Assembly: GCA_001653155.1 (NCBI GenBank)
Contig: BDEJ01000047.1
Coordinates: 1 to 64,000 of the forward strand
DNA: 64,000 nucleotides
Direction of reading: 5' to 3'
From: Porphyromonadaceae bacterium H1
GTDB lineage: Bacteria; Bacteroidota; Bacteroidia; Bacteroidales; Paludibacteraceae
Of the stretch, positions 36,418 through 46,230 are shown piece after piece. Below the pieces are notes generated by a model. The model had not been told where the DNA came from and ran no database searches. It worked only from the letters and a program-made list of their open reading frames with translations. Position 1 is the stretch's first letter, and each line of letters starts with the position of its first letter. Both the position numbers and the translations under genes were made by a program.

Positions 36418-37851
36418 TCAGGCAGGATTTCTTTCCAGATTCTTTTTATGATACAGGAAAGCGAAAAAGCAAAACAGTGTCAGTAGTCCCGAAAGGCTGT
36501 AAGCCCAAGTTTTGGATAAGCTGAAACCTTCGGGAGCAAGCAGTATGTAGCTCGACACAACGGCCGTCATGAAAAGTGCAGGCAAAAGGGTTATTGCATA
36601 GTTTTTTCGCATCCGAAGTTGATATACGGTTATAGTCCAGAGTGTAACAGCCGCCAAGGTTTGATTAGCCCAAGCGAAATAACGCCATACCACATCGAAA
36701 TTAACCAGAGTAAGGGCATATCCTATAGCAAAAAGCGGCAGGGTTATTAATAGGCGGTTGACAATAGGCTCTTGCTTGATTTTTAAAAAGTCGGCCACAA
36801 TAAGCCGGGCGCTCCGAAAGGCGGTATCTCCCGATGTAATAGGTGCTGCCACCACTCCCAACAGAGCCAATACTGCTCCCAATTTACCCAGAAGCGAAAC
36901 GGATATTTCGTTCACCACCCAGGCGGCATTACCTTGGTGTGCAGTCATTGTATCGTTCAGCTCGCGCACGCCTCCGAAAAAGCTCATTCCGATGGCTGCC
37001 CAAATGAGGGCTACCACACCTTCGACAACCATCGCACCGTAAAACACCTTACGCCCCTCCTTTTCGTTCTTCATACAACGGGCCATCAAGGGAGACTGCG
37101 TAGCATGAAAACCCGAAATAGCACCACAGGCTATGGTAACAAACAACATCGGAAAAACAGGGAAATGCTCGGAATCGTGGTGAAAGTTCTGCCAGTTATC
37201 CCAAGATAACTCCGGTATCCGGTAACCTTGCCACAATAAAGCCACAATCAAGCTTAAAGCCATAAACAACAAAGCCGCACCGAAAAGCGGATAAATACGC
37301 CCGATAACTTTGTCGATCGGCAACAAGGTAGCCAATACATAATAAATAAAGATAGCCCAAAGCCAAAATTGCATTCCGAAAGCCTCGGGAGTAATGCTGC
37401 TCAGAATCTTAGCCGGCCCCATGATAAATACCGCTCCCACCAAAATCATCAATACCACCGTAAAGAGGCGCATCACCTGTTTGGCCGTGAGGCCAAGATA
37501 AATACCAATAATTTCGGTAATACTCAAACCTTTATGCCGAATAGAGAGCATACCGGAGAAATAGTCATGTACGGCTCCGGCGAAAATCGTCCCCAGCACA
37601 ATCCACAAAAAAGCAACAGGCCCCCACATAGCTCCTGCCACAGCTCCGAAAATAGGGCCCAGACCGGCAATATTCAAAAATTGAATCAGAAAAACCCGCC
37701 ACCAAGGCATCGGAATGTAATCCACTCCATCTTTCATGGCAAAGGCCGGAGTCTGGCGTGCAGCATCTGTTCCGAAATCACGCTCTATAAAACGCGAATA
37801 AAACACAAAACCTAAAACAAGAGCCAGCAGGCAAATCAATAGCGTAATCAT
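36418..37851 (-). CDS. cstA: CstA family peptide/pyruvate transporter
   Basis: CstA-type proteins are multi-pass inner-membrane carriers linked to uptake of peptides or pyruvate under carbon limitation. The 477-residue form chosen here has about 13 hydrophobic segments; GVDYIPMPWWRVFLIQFLN and FGAVAGAMWGPVAFLWIVLG are family signatures. The frame is open to 37962, but the extra N-terminus is not typical and a -7 box (37875-37882) falls within it, so the ATG at 37851 is preferred. It belongs to the shorter CstA group found in Bacteroidetes. It stands alone. No clear terminator follows. Confidence 0.88.
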   Translation of the reverse strand: MITLLICLLALVLGFVFYSRFIERDFGTDAARQTPAFAMKDGVDYIPMPWWRVFLIQFLNIAGLGPIFGAVAGAMWGPVAFLWIVLGTIFAGAVHDYFSGMLSIRHKGLSITEIIGIYLGLTAKQVMRLFTVVLMILVGAVFIMGPAKILSSITPEAFGMQFWLWAIFIYYVLATLLPIDKVIGRIYPLFGAALLFMALSLIVALLWQGYRIPELSWDNWQNFHHDSEHFPVFPMLFVTIACGAISGFHATQSPLMARCMKNEKEGRKVFYGAMVVEGVVALIWAAIGMSFFGGVRELNDTMTAHQGNAAWVVNEISVSLLGKLGAVLALLGVVAAPITSGDTAFRSARLIVADFLKIKQEPIVNRLLITLPLFAIGYALTLVNFDVVWRYFAWANQTLAAVTLWTITVYQLRMRKNYAITLLPALFMTAVVSSYILLAPEGFSLSKTWAYSLSGLLTLFCFFAFLYHKKNLERNPA

Positions 37852-37874
37852 GATAATCTTAATTTTTTCGGGGT

Positions 37875-37882
37875 CAAATTTA
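37875..37882 (-). promoter_or_regulatory. -7 box for cstA
   Basis: On the minus strand it reads TAAATTTG (TAnnTTTG), 24 bases before the preferred cstA start. It supports the shorter protein. Confidence 0.5.
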
Positions 37883-38001
37883 GTAATTTTACTCCATCCG
37901 GACACAGCCATGCCAAGCGCCCCGAAAGTAAGGAAGGACAAAAAAAGAGCAAGCGCACTCAAAGACAGTCTGTAAGCTGCAAACTATGAGGAGGAAAAAA
38001 T

Positions 38002-38032
38002 TTTGTGAAACAAGAAAAAAAGATTACCTTTG
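38002..38032 (+). promoter_or_regulatory. Promoter of the rplY operon
   Basis: TTTG (38002-38005), 19 bases, then TACCTTTG (38025-38032): a full-consensus Bacteroidetes promoter. The leader to rplY is about 98 bases long. Confidence 0.75.
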
Positions 38033-38136
38033 CACCGCTTTTTTGAGAAAGAAAGTGTGATGGGAAAATAAGCGTCGAATCACTTAAAACAACACAACGC
38101 TTATATTTTGAGTAACACAAAAAATAACAAAAAGAG

Positions 38137-38715
38137 ATGAAAGTATTCGAATTAAAAGGAATCGAAAGAAAAGAATTGGGCAAAAAAGCCAGTAAAACAG
38201 AACGTTCTTCCGAACAGATACCTTGCGTATTGTACGGTGGAGGAAACAACTTGCACTTCACCGCATCCATGAGCGATTTGCGCAAACTGATTTATTCTCC
38301 CGAAGTTTTCGTGGTAAACTTAGATATCGACGGAAAAAAAACAAAAGCCATTCTGAAAGATATGCAGTTTCATCCGGTAAGCGACAATGTACTGCACCTT
38401 GACTTTTTAGAGGTGTTTGAAAATAAGCCTGTGGTTGTAGAGCTTCCTGTTAAACTCACCGGATTGGCCGAAGGAGTGAAAGCCGGGGGTAAACTCAGCC
38501 TCGAAATGCGTAAACTCCGAGTAAAAGGCATCTACACCCAACTCCCCGAAAATATTACATTGGACGTTACGTCCCTCGGACTGGGTAAAACCATTCAGGT
38601 TGGAAAAATTTCCGTAGAAGGTCTGGAAATCATGAACGCAAAGAACGCTGTAGTAGCTCAAGTAAAACTCACCCGTGCAGCTCGTGGTGCAGCGGCAGCA
38701 GCGAAACAATCATAA
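38137..38715 (+). CDS. rplY: 50S ribosomal protein L25/general stress protein Ctc
   Basis: L25 binds 5S rRNA in the large subunit. The 192-residue protein is the two-domain Ctc type: an N-terminal L25 barrel (about 1-90, with the typical GKKASKTERSSEQIPCVLYGG segment split by a loop) and a C-terminal TL5-like domain beginning at VVELPVKLTGLAEGVKAGG. It ends in an Ala-rich basic tail. It leads a four-gene set (rplY, pth, S4-domain protein, DUF4924). Confidence 0.95.
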   Translation: MKVFELKGIERKELGKKASKTERSSEQIPCVLYGGGNNLHFTASMSDLRKLIYSPEVFVVNLDIDGKKTKAILKDMQFHPVSDNVLHLDFLEVFENKPVVVELPVKLTGLAEGVKAGGKLSLEMRKLRVKGIYTQLPENITLDVTSLGLGKTIQVGKISVEGLEIMNAKNAVVAQVKLTRAARGAAAAAKQS

Positions 38716-38718
38716 CAG

Positions 38719-39282
38719 ATGAAATATCTAATTGTCGGGCTGGGCAATATCGGTTCGGAATACCACAACACCCGCCACAACATTGGATTTACGATATTGG
38801 ACGCTTTTGCCGAAGCGTCCAATGTTTTTTTTGAAGAAAACAGATACGGCTCCCTCGCCACCGTAAAGCTGAAGGGAAGGAATCTGCTTTTACTCAAACC
38901 CTCAACATTTATGAATCTAAGTGGAAATGCTTTGCGCTACTGGATGCAGAAAGAGCACATCCCCATAGAAAACATACTGGTGTTGGTGGACGACCTTTCG
39001 CTGCCCTTCGGCAGTCTGCGCCTCAAACCCAAGGGATCGGATGCAGGACACAACGGCCTTAAGAACATACAGGAAATACTCGGTCATAGCAATTATGCTC
39101 GCCTGCGTTTCGGTATCGGCAACAATTTTCCTACGGGCCGACAGATCGAGTACGTATTGGGCTCTTTCACTCCCGAAGAACAAGCAGCCCTGCCCGAACG
39201 CGTAAAACGTGCAGCCGAAATCATCAAAAGTTTCTGTCTTGCCGGCCTCAGCCATACGATGAACGCTTATAACAACAAGTAA
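38719..39282 (+). CDS. pth: Peptidyl-tRNA hydrolase
   Basis: Pth recycles peptidyl-tRNA released prematurely from ribosomes. The 187-residue protein has all key elements: [20 protein letters not shown] with the catalytic histidine, [23 protein letters not shown], and [13 protein letters not shown]. It starts 3 bases after rplY, a common pairing. Confidence 0.97.
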   Translation: MKYLIVGLGNIGSEYHNTRHNIGFTILDAFAEASNVFFEENRYGSLATVKLKGRNLLLLKPSTFMNLSGNALRYWMQKEHIPIENILVLVDDLSLPFGSLRLKPKGSDAGHNGLKNIQEILGHSNYARLRFGIGNNFPTGRQIEYVLGSFTPEEQAALPERVKRAAEIIKSFCLAGLSHTMNAYNNK

Positions 39283-39293
39283 GAGTCGAAGCC

Positions 39294-39725
39294 ATGAAAT
39301 CGGAGGTACGAATCGACAAATGGCTTTGGGCTGTGCGTTTGTTTAAAACACGCTCACAAGCAGCCGAAGCTTGTAAAAAAGGAAAAATCCTGATAAAGAA
39401 CAGCGCGGTAAAACCATCGCGTATGATAAAGATTGGGGACGTCATCTGCATCAAACGAAATCCGGTATTATTTTCTTTCGAAGTCTTGGCTTTAAGTGAA
39501 AACCGCATGAACGCCAAACTCGTACCCAACTTCATGCGCAACGTAACAACTCCCGACCAGCTGGAACTGGCCGAATTCGGCCGGCTGGCAGCCGCCTCCG
39601 GACGCGAACGAGGGAGCGGACGACCCACCAAGAAAGAGCGTCGTGACCTCGACTCCTTCTTCGAGCCCGTATTTGTAGACGAAAATGGCGATTGGGATTT
39701 CGAAGATGAAGAGCCGGATATTTAA
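39294..39725 (+). CDS. S4-domain RNA-binding protein (Hsp15/HslR-like)
   Basis: The N-terminal 60 residues form an S4 RNA-binding domain (VRIDKWLWAVRLFKTRSQA, then CKKGKILIKNSAVKPS), as in Hsp15, which in E. coli binds free 50S subunits that carry a stalled nascent chain. The C-terminal part has a Gly/Arg-rich GRERGSGRPTKKERR stretch and an acidic tail, both usual in Bacteroidetes members. It starts 11 bases after pth, fitting a ribosome-rescue theme. Confidence 0.9.
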   Translation: MKSEVRIDKWLWAVRLFKTRSQAAEACKKGKILIKNSAVKPSRMIKIGDVICIKRNPVLFSFEVLALSENRMNAKLVPNFMRNVTTPDQLELAEFGRLAAASGRERGSGRPTKKERRDLDSFFEPVFVDENGDWDFEDEEPDI

Positions 39726-39755
39726 GCAAGAAATGTCTCAGTTAAGCTTAGTTCT

Positions 39756-40310
39756 ATGTACATAGCCCAAAAATTAAAAAAAGAAAATATCGGTGAATAC
39801 TTGCTCTACATGTGGCAAATAGAAGATTTGCTACGAGCCTTTCAGCTGGATATGAAGCAAGTAGAAAAACACATCATCCAACCTTATGCCTTAGCTCCCG
39901 AAAAAAGCCAGACTCTGTATGCATGGTACGAAAGTCTGATAGACATGATGCGCAGGGAAGATGTGCAGCAAAAAGGACATTTGCAGTTGAACAAAAACAT
40001 CATGCTCGAGCTGAACGAGCTACACAACGAACTGCTCCGCACAGGAATAAAGCCGGACTATAACGCCAAGTTTTATCACATACTCCCGGCTATCCTTCAT
40101 CTGCGTACACAACAAAACGACAGCTCAATCAGCGATATTGAGGTCTGCTTCAACTTCCTCTACGGAATCATGACTCTAAAGATGAAAAAGCAGGCGATAA
40201 GCCCAGAAACCCAACGTGCTCAAAACGAAATATCCAAATTCGTAGTACTCCTATCGCAAAACTACCAAGGCTTCAAATCCGGAATACTTAACTTTGACCA
40301 AGCAGAATAA
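39756..40310 (+). CDS. DUF4924 family protein
   Basis: The 184-residue cytoplasmic protein is predicted to be almost all helical and has KKENIGEYLLYMWQIEDLLRA at its start, a recognisable DUF4924 beginning. No catalytic motif can be seen. Its position as the fourth gene after rplY-pth-S4 recurs in Bacteroidales as far as I recall, suggesting a translation-linked role, but that is inference. It converges with rsmD with only 10 bases between stops. Confidence 0.75.
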   Translation: MYIAQKLKKENIGEYLLYMWQIEDLLRAFQLDMKQVEKHIIQPYALAPEKSQTLYAWYESLIDMMRREDVQQKGHLQLNKNIMLELNELHNELLRTGIKPDYNAKFYHILPAILHLRTQQNDSSISDIEVCFNFLYGIMTLKMKKQAISPETQRAQNEISKFVVLLSQNYQGFKSGILNFDQAE

Positions 40311-40320
40311 AGCTTCAAAA

Positions 40321-40854
40321 TCAGGCTTCAAAAAAACTGAAATTTACATTCCCATAGCGACGTTGTTCGCTGCAGTTGAGATGCTTTTGAAAGTCGTATT
40401 TAGCAGGATGTTCCAAAACGAAAAGGCCTCCATCGGCAAGCAAATTTTTCGAAAAAATCCAATCGGGCAGCTCCGGTAAAGCAGGTAAATCGTAAGGCGG
40501 ATCGGCAAAAATGACATCAAAACGCCTGCGGCAGGAAGCCAAAAATTTGAAAACATCCGTCTTTATCACCGACAGGTTCTGAATATTCAAATCAACACAG
40601 AGTTTCCGAATGAATGCAGCCTGACGCTCCTGCTGTTCCACAGAGACCACACTGCGGCAGCCACGTGAAACAAACTCAACTCCAATACTTCCCGTACCGG
40701 CAAATAAGTCCAAGACATCGATTCCTTCGAAATCGATGCGGTTATTGAACAGGTTAAACAAACCCTCCTTTGCAAAGTCAGTCGTAGGACGAGCGCTGAT
40801 ATGGCTCGGAGCGGAAATCCTGCGTCCTTTAAATTTTCCGCTGATAATTCGCAT
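40321..40854 (-). CDS. rsmD: 16S rRNA (guanine-966 N2)-methyltransferase
   Basis: RsmD methylates G966 of 16S rRNA. The chosen 177-residue protein starts MRIISGKFKGRRI, the family beginning, then VLDLFAGTGSIGVEFVSRG for SAM and the catalytic ADPPYDLP. The frame is open to 40950, but that extension has no family match. It follows the DUF3822 gene by 11 bases, an arrangement common in Bacteroidetes. Confidence 0.95.
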   Translation of the reverse strand: MRIISGKFKGRRISAPSHISARPTTDFAKEGLFNLFNNRIDFEGIDVLDLFAGTGSIGVEFVSRGCRSVVSVEQQERQAAFIRKLCVDLNIQNLSVIKTDVFKFLASCRRRFDVIFADPPYDLPALPELPDWIFSKNLLADGGLFVLEHPAKYDFQKHLNCSEQRRYGNVNFSFFEA

Positions 40855-40865
40855 GCTATATAATT

Positions 40866-41564
40866 TTATCTTCGATGTACGTTCACGAAACGAGCAGCCA
40901 GGGTAAGTACTTCCTGGTGCTTTTCGGCATGATGAAAATGCACGGAACACTTCTCAATATCCATATTCAGTTGCTCGAAAATGTTCAGAATGTGGTAGAC
41001 ACAATCTTCGGAACTACGGAATTCGTAAGTATTCATTATCTCGACCTGCCCTCTGTTCTGAACAAATACATCTATGCGCTCTTTTCGAAAAACCAGGTGC
41101 ATTTCCTGTGATTTGGAACGTTCAAGCGATTCGGAAAGGAATACGGCAATATGATGTTCGATATGATCCGCAGCAAAACGTTGCAAGGCTTTTTTTAAGG
41201 CAAGCGGCCACTCAAAAATCAAAACAACCCCCCAGTCCTTCAAGGAGTTATAGGAAACAGTAGCATTTTTTTCGAGTCCTGCATGAAAACCAAGTAAATC
41301 GACAGCTTCATGCGGAGAAAACACAACATCAGGTATAAGCGAGTAATTATCAGACTCATACACCCAACGCATATGCTTGTAAGAAGCCTGCATTTCAGGT
41401 TCTACGGCCAGGCAGCGGACTATTTCATTCTCCGAAAGATCGGCTAAACGGAGTTCAATGCTTCTTGAAGCAAGTATCCGGTTTGTATCGTGCTCAAAGG
41501 TTGAAAAACAGCACTCGTTTTTCCGAATCCAAACCGTCAGATCTTGTTTAATCACCGGGATCAT
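40866..41564 (-). CDS. DUF3822 family protein
   Basis: The 232-residue protein looks like two repeats of an actin/FtsA-like beta-sheet unit, as in DUF3822: VYESDNYSLIPDVVFSPHEAVDLLGFH near residue 70 is the motif I rely on. No active site is apparent. It lies between the M6 protease (11 bases upstream) and rsmD (11 downstream), so all three may be transcribed together. Its role is unknown. Confidence 0.75.
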   Translation of the reverse strand: MIPVIKQDLTVWIRKNECCFSTFEHDTNRILASRSIELRLADLSENEIVRCLAVEPEMQASYKHMRWVYESDNYSLIPDVVFSPHEAVDLLGFHAGLEKNATVSYNSLKDWGVVLIFEWPLALKKALQRFAADHIEHHIAVFLSESLERSKSQEMHLVFRKERIDVFVQNRGQVEIMNTYEFRSSEDCVYHILNIFEQLNMDIEKCSVHFHHAEKHQEVLTLAARFVNVHRR

Positions 41565-41575
41565 CTATTCTCAAG

Positions 41576-43654
41576 TTAATAAAAAGCAAGTTTCGTTCTT
41601 CTATCCCCCGATTTCAAAATATAAATCCGATTTCGAGGCAGGTCGTCTATCCTTATCACATTATTTTTCGTGTGTATCTCGCGGATAAGTTGTCCGTTGA
41701 GATCATAAATATACAACGGAATATTGGTAAAGGGAATATAGCAGGTAACGCTTCCGTCCGTATTGCGAATCGACCAAAGCTTTTTGTCTACAAGAGGCGG
41801 TAAATCGGGAAGCTTTACTTTGATTTCGTTGGAGTATTCCGAAACAGTCTCGGTATCTTGAGACTTGTCGCGCCAAAAAGCCTTTACCTTATAGGCATAG
41901 AGCTGTTTTTCAGACAAATCAGAAACAAAAAACAGCGTATCCCGGAGCGGTAAATCCTTCAAGACAAAAACGGTATCGGAGCTTGCCGGTATTCGATAGA
42001 CCGAAAGATAAAAACCCGAAACATCGGAACTTGAAGTCCAAGAAGCTGTAAAGCTATAGGCTGTTACGTCACGGGCAGGCAGGGCTTCCGGCCTTTTTTG
42101 GGGTTTAAAAGAGAAATAAATCTTTCCTGCACGTTCTTCGATGTCTCCCAGTGTTTTTTGGATGGGAGTGCCATCTCGAAGCTTCAAAGAGCAGCTTGTA
42201 ATCCCTCTCATACCGGGGAAAGGATCTCCGGACAGGTTTCTATTCGAAGCTTTTCCGTCCGCCTCCAAAAGATCGACTCCCATACTCAAAGGATTGTTAT
42301 TTACGGTGTTATCACTCCAATCCTTTTCGTTATAATGTATCCGGGTCAACAGCATACCGTGTCCGGGTAGGAAGCGATCCCAGGCTCTAGCCTGTCTGTT
42401 CTCAAGGAGGAAAAATTGCTCAGGCTTAGGATCCCGACCATCCATATTATGCTTTCCGGAGCGGCTTATGAGGTAAGTCGTATTAGTAGTTGTGAGGGTA
42501 TCGAGTACGAAAGTCGCAGCATTATCTATCGTTAGAGGAGCAATCCAATTCAAATAAAAGCGCTCATAGGCCGAATACGAAGGAGGAGTATGGGTATTAT
42601 TCAACGAGTAGCCCAAATCCATCACGCTCCAGTATGAAAGCGTATGATGGATTGTGTTGATGTCTGTTGAATAAAAATCGGGCAAACCCAAGACATGTCC
42701 GAATTCGTGAACGAAGGTACCGATTCCGCAAAGCGTCCATTCCGCTGTTTCATTCTTCATCATCAATTCGGAGCTACAGGCATAATCGTAAACACTAAGT
42801 CCGGCATAATGCGACTCCGAAGACAGTTCCGATTTGTGAGGCCAAATTGCATCTGAAGCGCCACCATCCGCCTCATTCTCACCGGCATAAATAACAAACA
42901 CATTATCAACAAAAGCATCGCCGTTACCATCGTAGTTCGAGAAGTTAACTCCATTCGAAAAAGCCAGATTGCAGGCATCTACGACCATTTGCTCCGGATT
43001 TGCATCGGCACCATCAACATTTTTTCCGTAAAAAGCCCTGTTCTTTGGAAGGGTATAAGGCCCAAAGACATCGAATTCCGGCAGAAAAGCACCCATAGAA
43101 GCATCCCGAAAGTAATCACGTACCGAGCCGGTCGCTCCATTTGCGGCATAAGCCTTCTCGTTCAACATACGCTCAAAAACCTGTTTGGGAGCGGCTGTAG
43201 TAAAAAATTTATCGGAAAAATTAACCAGAATAACCAAGGATCGGATCGCTCCCCGCGAGGGATGAGCTTTGAAGTTTTTTCGCTGCTTCCCTGAAACGGA
43301 TTTAGGGAACAGACCTTGCTTCCGCCGCAGCATTCCGAGCGACTTTGTCGTAACGGCATGCTTTAAATCCTCTTTGGAGAATTCTCGAGCCCGAGAAAGC
43401 CTCAAGTCGGAAGCAATCAAATTTCCGTCCTGATCCATTTGAGCGTAGGTCCAGTACCCTTCCGCATCGTTTTCCAGAACATGACCATCAAGTGTCTGAA
43501 CATAATGGAAACGCTCGTCTCCCTGCATCCGAATCCAAACCACCGATCCGTCCGGCTGAATACTCCGCATCGGCGTCGGTCTGGCCGGAACGGCACAAAG
43601 CCTTGTGGACCACAACAGCAGCAAAGCAAAAAGCAAGATAGAGCTTCGAAACAT
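41576..43654 (-). CDS. M6-family metalloprotease with probable T9SS sorting tail
   Basis: A clear signal peptide (about 1-21, ending RLCA) precedes a 670-residue secreted protease. The zinc site HEFGHVLGLPD has His316, Glu317, His320 and Asp326, as in immune-inhibitor-A-like M6 peptidases; a downstream MDLGYS gives the Met turn. A Fn3-like region (about 515-620) follows, and the last 60 residues (PLYIYDLNGQLIREI, then IYILKSGDRRTKLAFY) resemble type A sorting domains of the type IX secretion system, which anchors such proteins on the surface. It leads a possible three-gene unit with DUF3822 and rsmD. Confidence 0.9.
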   Translation of the reverse strand: MFRSSILLFALLLLWSTRLCAVPARPTPMRSIQPDGSVVWIRMQGDERFHYVQTLDGHVLENDAEGYWTYAQMDQDGNLIASDLRLSRAREFSKEDLKHAVTTKSLGMLRRKQGLFPKSVSGKQRKNFKAHPSRGAIRSLVILVNFSDKFFTTAAPKQVFERMLNEKAYAANGATGSVRDYFRDASMGAFLPEFDVFGPYTLPKNRAFYGKNVDGADANPEQMVVDACNLAFSNGVNFSNYDGNGDAFVDNVFVIYAGENEADGGASDAIWPHKSELSSESHYAGLSVYDYACSSELMMKNETAEWTLCGIGTFVHEFGHVLGLPDFYSTDINTIHHTLSYWSVMDLGYSLNNTHTPPSYSAYERFYLNWIAPLTIDNAATFVLDTLTTTNTTYLISRSGKHNMDGRDPKPEQFFLLENRQARAWDRFLPGHGMLLTRIHYNEKDWSDNTVNNNPLSMGVDLLEADGKASNRNLSGDPFPGMRGITSCSLKLRDGTPIQKTLGDIEERAGKIYFSFKPQKRPEALPARDVTAYSFTASWTSSSDVSGFYLSVYRIPASSDTVFVLKDLPLRDTLFFVSDLSEKQLYAYKVKAFWRDKSQDTETVSEYSNEIKVKLPDLPPLVDKKLWSIRNTDGSVTCYIPFTNIPLYIYDLNGQLIREIHTKNNVIRIDDLPRNRIYILKSGDRRTKLAFY

Positions 43655-43717
43655 GCGTTCTATGTCTTAAATAAATAAAATTTTGATAAAAGTGCCCCCA
43701 AGGGCTTCGTCAAAAAC

Positions 43718-44668
43718 TTACAGCCATTTCTTCCGTTTGAAGTAGAAAATAACGAATCCGGAAGATGCCAGCATCAAAACCAGAGCCAAGAGGTAACCGT
43801 ATTTAAAATTCAATTCCGGCATGACACTAAAATTCATACCGTAAATGGAAGCAATCAAAGTAGGTGGCATGAAAATAACCGAAACCACGGTAAATATCTT
43901 GATGATACGGTTCTGTTGTATGTTTACCATACCCAAGAAGGTATCCTGCAAATAGTCCAAACGATCGAAGCCAAAACGGGTGTATTCGAAAAGAGAGTTA
44001 ACATCCTTAATAACCATGGTAAGTCTGGAAACCAAATCTTTAGGAAAGAAGTCGCTCTTGAGCATGTTGGAAACAACCCGCTGCTTATCGATGATATTCT
44101 GGCGAATGATGGTTATCTTTTCTTGCAGATCCTTGATTTCGAGAAGAATATCCTCATCCATTTTGTCATCGTTGGTATTCATCGATTTACTCAAAGTAGT
44201 AATCTGGTCGGTTACGTCTTCAATCATATCCGCATCGTATTCGACTCGGGTTTCGAGGAGGGTAAGCAGTACGTGGAGCCCGGACGGAAAGTTCCGGGTG
44301 TTGGCATAAATCTTACGAACGGTTTCGTTAAAGGATTTCAGTTCGACATTGCGCACGGAAACCAGAATACCGTTCTTAAGGATAAAAGACACCGGTTCAA
44401 GCTGATAGTCGAGCGTCAAGAAATTGGAGTTGGCCACAATGCTATCGTCGGTCTGTATGTAGCGCGAGCTCATTTCAATTTCCTCAATTTCTTCGTCTTC
44501 CTGTATGTATATCTTGAGGAATTGTTCCAGTTCGTTTTCGATAGCCTCCGAGGCATCGTTCAGGTCGATCCAGATGAGATCGGTAAGTGATACTTTCTTG
44601 AGGATATCAATGGTTTTGGAGATTTTCAACCTCCCGTCTTCGTGGTAAAACAATCTTACTTCCGACAT
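43718..44668 (-). CDS. corA: CorA-family magnesium/cobalt transporter
   Basis: CorA is a pentameric channel for Mg2+. The protein (316 residues from the chosen start) has a large cytoplasmic N-terminal domain, a long coiled helix (about 150-260) and two C-terminal membrane helices; the first ends in the diagnostic YGMNFSVMPE loop, and a basic KRKKWL finishes the protein. The ATG at 44668 has an AAAGGAG stretch just before it and fits the family better than the more upstream ATG at 44701. It lies downstream of rsmA by 70 bases. Confidence 0.95.
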   Translation of the reverse strand: MSEVRLFYHEDGRLKISKTIDILKKVSLTDLIWIDLNDASEAIENELEQFLKIYIQEDEEIEEIEMSSRYIQTDDSIVANSNFLTLDYQLEPVSFILKNGILVSVRNVELKSFNETVRKIYANTRNFPSGLHVLLTLLETRVEYDADMIEDVTDQITTLSKSMNTNDDKMDEDILLEIKDLQEKITIIRQNIIDKQRVVSNMLKSDFFPKDLVSRLTMVIKDVNSLFEYTRFGFDRLDYLQDTFLGMVNIQQNRIIKIFTVVSVIFMPPTLIASIYGMNFSVMPELNFKYGYLLALVLMLASSGFVIFYFKRKKWL

Positions 44669-44738
44669 ATTTTCTTCTCCTTTCCTGTTTTTAAGGGGCA
44701 TTCAGGAGAAAACAAACAGTATTCCCGGATGCCTCCGA

Positions 44739-45518
44739 TTAATGATTTAGTTGTTCCGCTACGCGCTTGGTTAAATCTACGAATGCCGGCACATCCAATT
44801 GTTCGGGGCGCTTATCAAAAAGCGAATCGGCATACATGGAGTTTTCTTTCGGTACCAAGGTTTTGAGCGAATTGCGCAAGGTCTTGCGCCGCTGGTTGAA
44901 GGCTGTTTTCACCACTGTTTTAAACAGTTTTTCATCGCATCCGATATCGTGAACATCATTGCGTGTCAGGCGAACAACAGCCGATTTGACCTTAGGCGGA
45001 GGGTCAAAAACATCTTCGTGAACAGTAAAAAGATAGTCCACCGTATAAAAAGCCTGCAGCAAGACACTTAAAATACCGTAGGTACGGCTTCCTGCAGGAG
45101 CAGCGATGCGTTCGGCAAGCTCTTTTTGCAGCATCCCGACCAAACAGGGGACGGAATCTCTGTATTCCAGCAATTTAAAAAATATTTGACTGGAAATATT
45201 ATAAGGAAAATTACCAATTATATAAAAAGTATCGGGGAAAAGGGACTTTAAATCCAAGCCTAAAAAATCGGCATGAAGAAGTTTTAGTTGAGGATAGTTT
45301 TTTCTGAGATAATGAACGGATTCGACATCAAGTTCAACAGCCGTAAGTTCTGCAAGAGGATTTTGAAGCAGAAATTGCGTCAACACACCCGTTCCGGGCC
45401 CCACTTCGAGTACGGAGGAAGGTCTGTCGAGTGGCAGGCATCCGGCAATCCGGCTGGCTATTTCCATATCTTTGAGGAAATGCTGCCCCAAGTGCTTTTT
45501 GGCTTTTACTGATGTCAT
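44739..45518 (-). CDS. rsmA: 16S rRNA (adenine-1518/1519 N6)-dimethyltransferase
   Basis: RsmA (KsgA) dimethylates two adjacent adenines near the 3' end of 16S rRNA and acts as an assembly checkpoint. The chosen protein of 259 residues starts MTSVKAKKHLGQHFL, the family's beginning, with VLEVGPGTGVLTQFLL for SAM and the catalytic NFPYNIS. The ATG at 45545 is nine codons further upstream and less likely. It seems to be first in a rsmA-corA unit. Confidence 0.95.
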   Translation of the reverse strand: MTSVKAKKHLGQHFLKDMEIASRIAGCLPLDRPSSVLEVGPGTGVLTQFLLQNPLAELTAVELDVESVHYLRKNYPQLKLLHADFLGLDLKSLFPDTFYIIGNFPYNISSQIFFKLLEYRDSVPCLVGMLQKELAERIAAPAGSRTYGILSVLLQAFYTVDYLFTVHEDVFDPPPKVKSAVVRLTRNDVHDIGCDEKLFKTVVKTAFNQRRKTLRNSLKTLVPKENSMYADSLFDKRPEQLDVPAFVDLTKRVAEQLNH

Positions 45519-45594
45519 GCTGGTGGTCGTCGGGCATAAAAGCAAATAATTCAGATATTTTCCTTTCCGATTCGATAAAATAAAATATAGGTCG

Positions 45595-45602
45595 TATCTT
45601 TG
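45595..45602 (+). promoter_or_regulatory. -7 box upstream of gtrA-like gene
   Basis: TATCTTTG fits TAnnTTTG, with a predicted leader of about 110 bases before the ATG at 45719. Confidence 0.5.
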
Positions 45603-45718
45603 CGAATTGAAAGTGGCCTCCTCCCTTTGCGAAGGAGCACAAAAGTATATAAATTTGTTCGAATGTACAAAATAAACTGCAAAAACAATCGGAGGCGAAA
45701 CCGAGCTTAAGGAAACTC

Positions 45719-46216
45719 ATGAAGCGAATGTTTATTTACATAGGCTGCGGTGTGCGCAAGGTAATTGACTTTTTTTATCCTCCTTTCGAGCGTTACGTAT
45801 CCTTGCAGTTTTTTCGTTATGCGGTGTGCGGAGTGAGTAACCTCCTATTCGACTGGATTTTATACTATTTCATTTTCAATTTCGTTTTGCGGCAACAGAT
45901 GCTTTCCCTGGGTTTCGTAACCCTCAGTTCACACATCGCCACTTTCGTTTTGAAGTTTCCGATCACTCTTCTCTCCGGCTTCCTGCTTCAAAAGTACGTT
46001 ACCTTCTCGACTTCCGGAATACGAGGACGGATACAGCTATTTCGCTACCTCTTGGTTGTCACGGCCAACATCTTGCTGAACTATGCCGGACTGAAATTGC
46101 TGGTAAATCAACTCGGCGTCTTCCCTTCGATAGCCAATGCAAGCATTTCTGTTTTTACAGCGGCTCTCAGTTACGTACTGCAAAAATCCTTTACCTTCAA
46201 GCAAATTCAACACTGA
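45719..46216 (+). CDS. GtrA-family membrane protein
   Basis: The 165-residue protein has four membrane helices and the GtrA signature FFRYAVCGVSNLLFDWILYY near the start. GtrA proteins are thought to help move undecaprenyl-linked sugars across the membrane for glycan modification. It is followed after 14 bases by another membrane protein of the flippase-like UPF0104 type, suggesting a joint envelope role. No glycosyltransferase adjoins the pair. Confidence 0.88.
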   Translation: MKRMFIYIGCGVRKVIDFFYPPFERYVSLQFFRYAVCGVSNLLFDWILYYFIFNFVLRQQMLSLGFVTLSSHIATFVLKFPITLLSGFLLQKYVTFSTSGIRGRIQLFRYLLVVTANILLNYAGLKLLVNQLGVFPSIANASISVFTAALSYVLQKSFTFKQIQH

Positions 46217-46230
46217 ATCCGGCAAAAGCG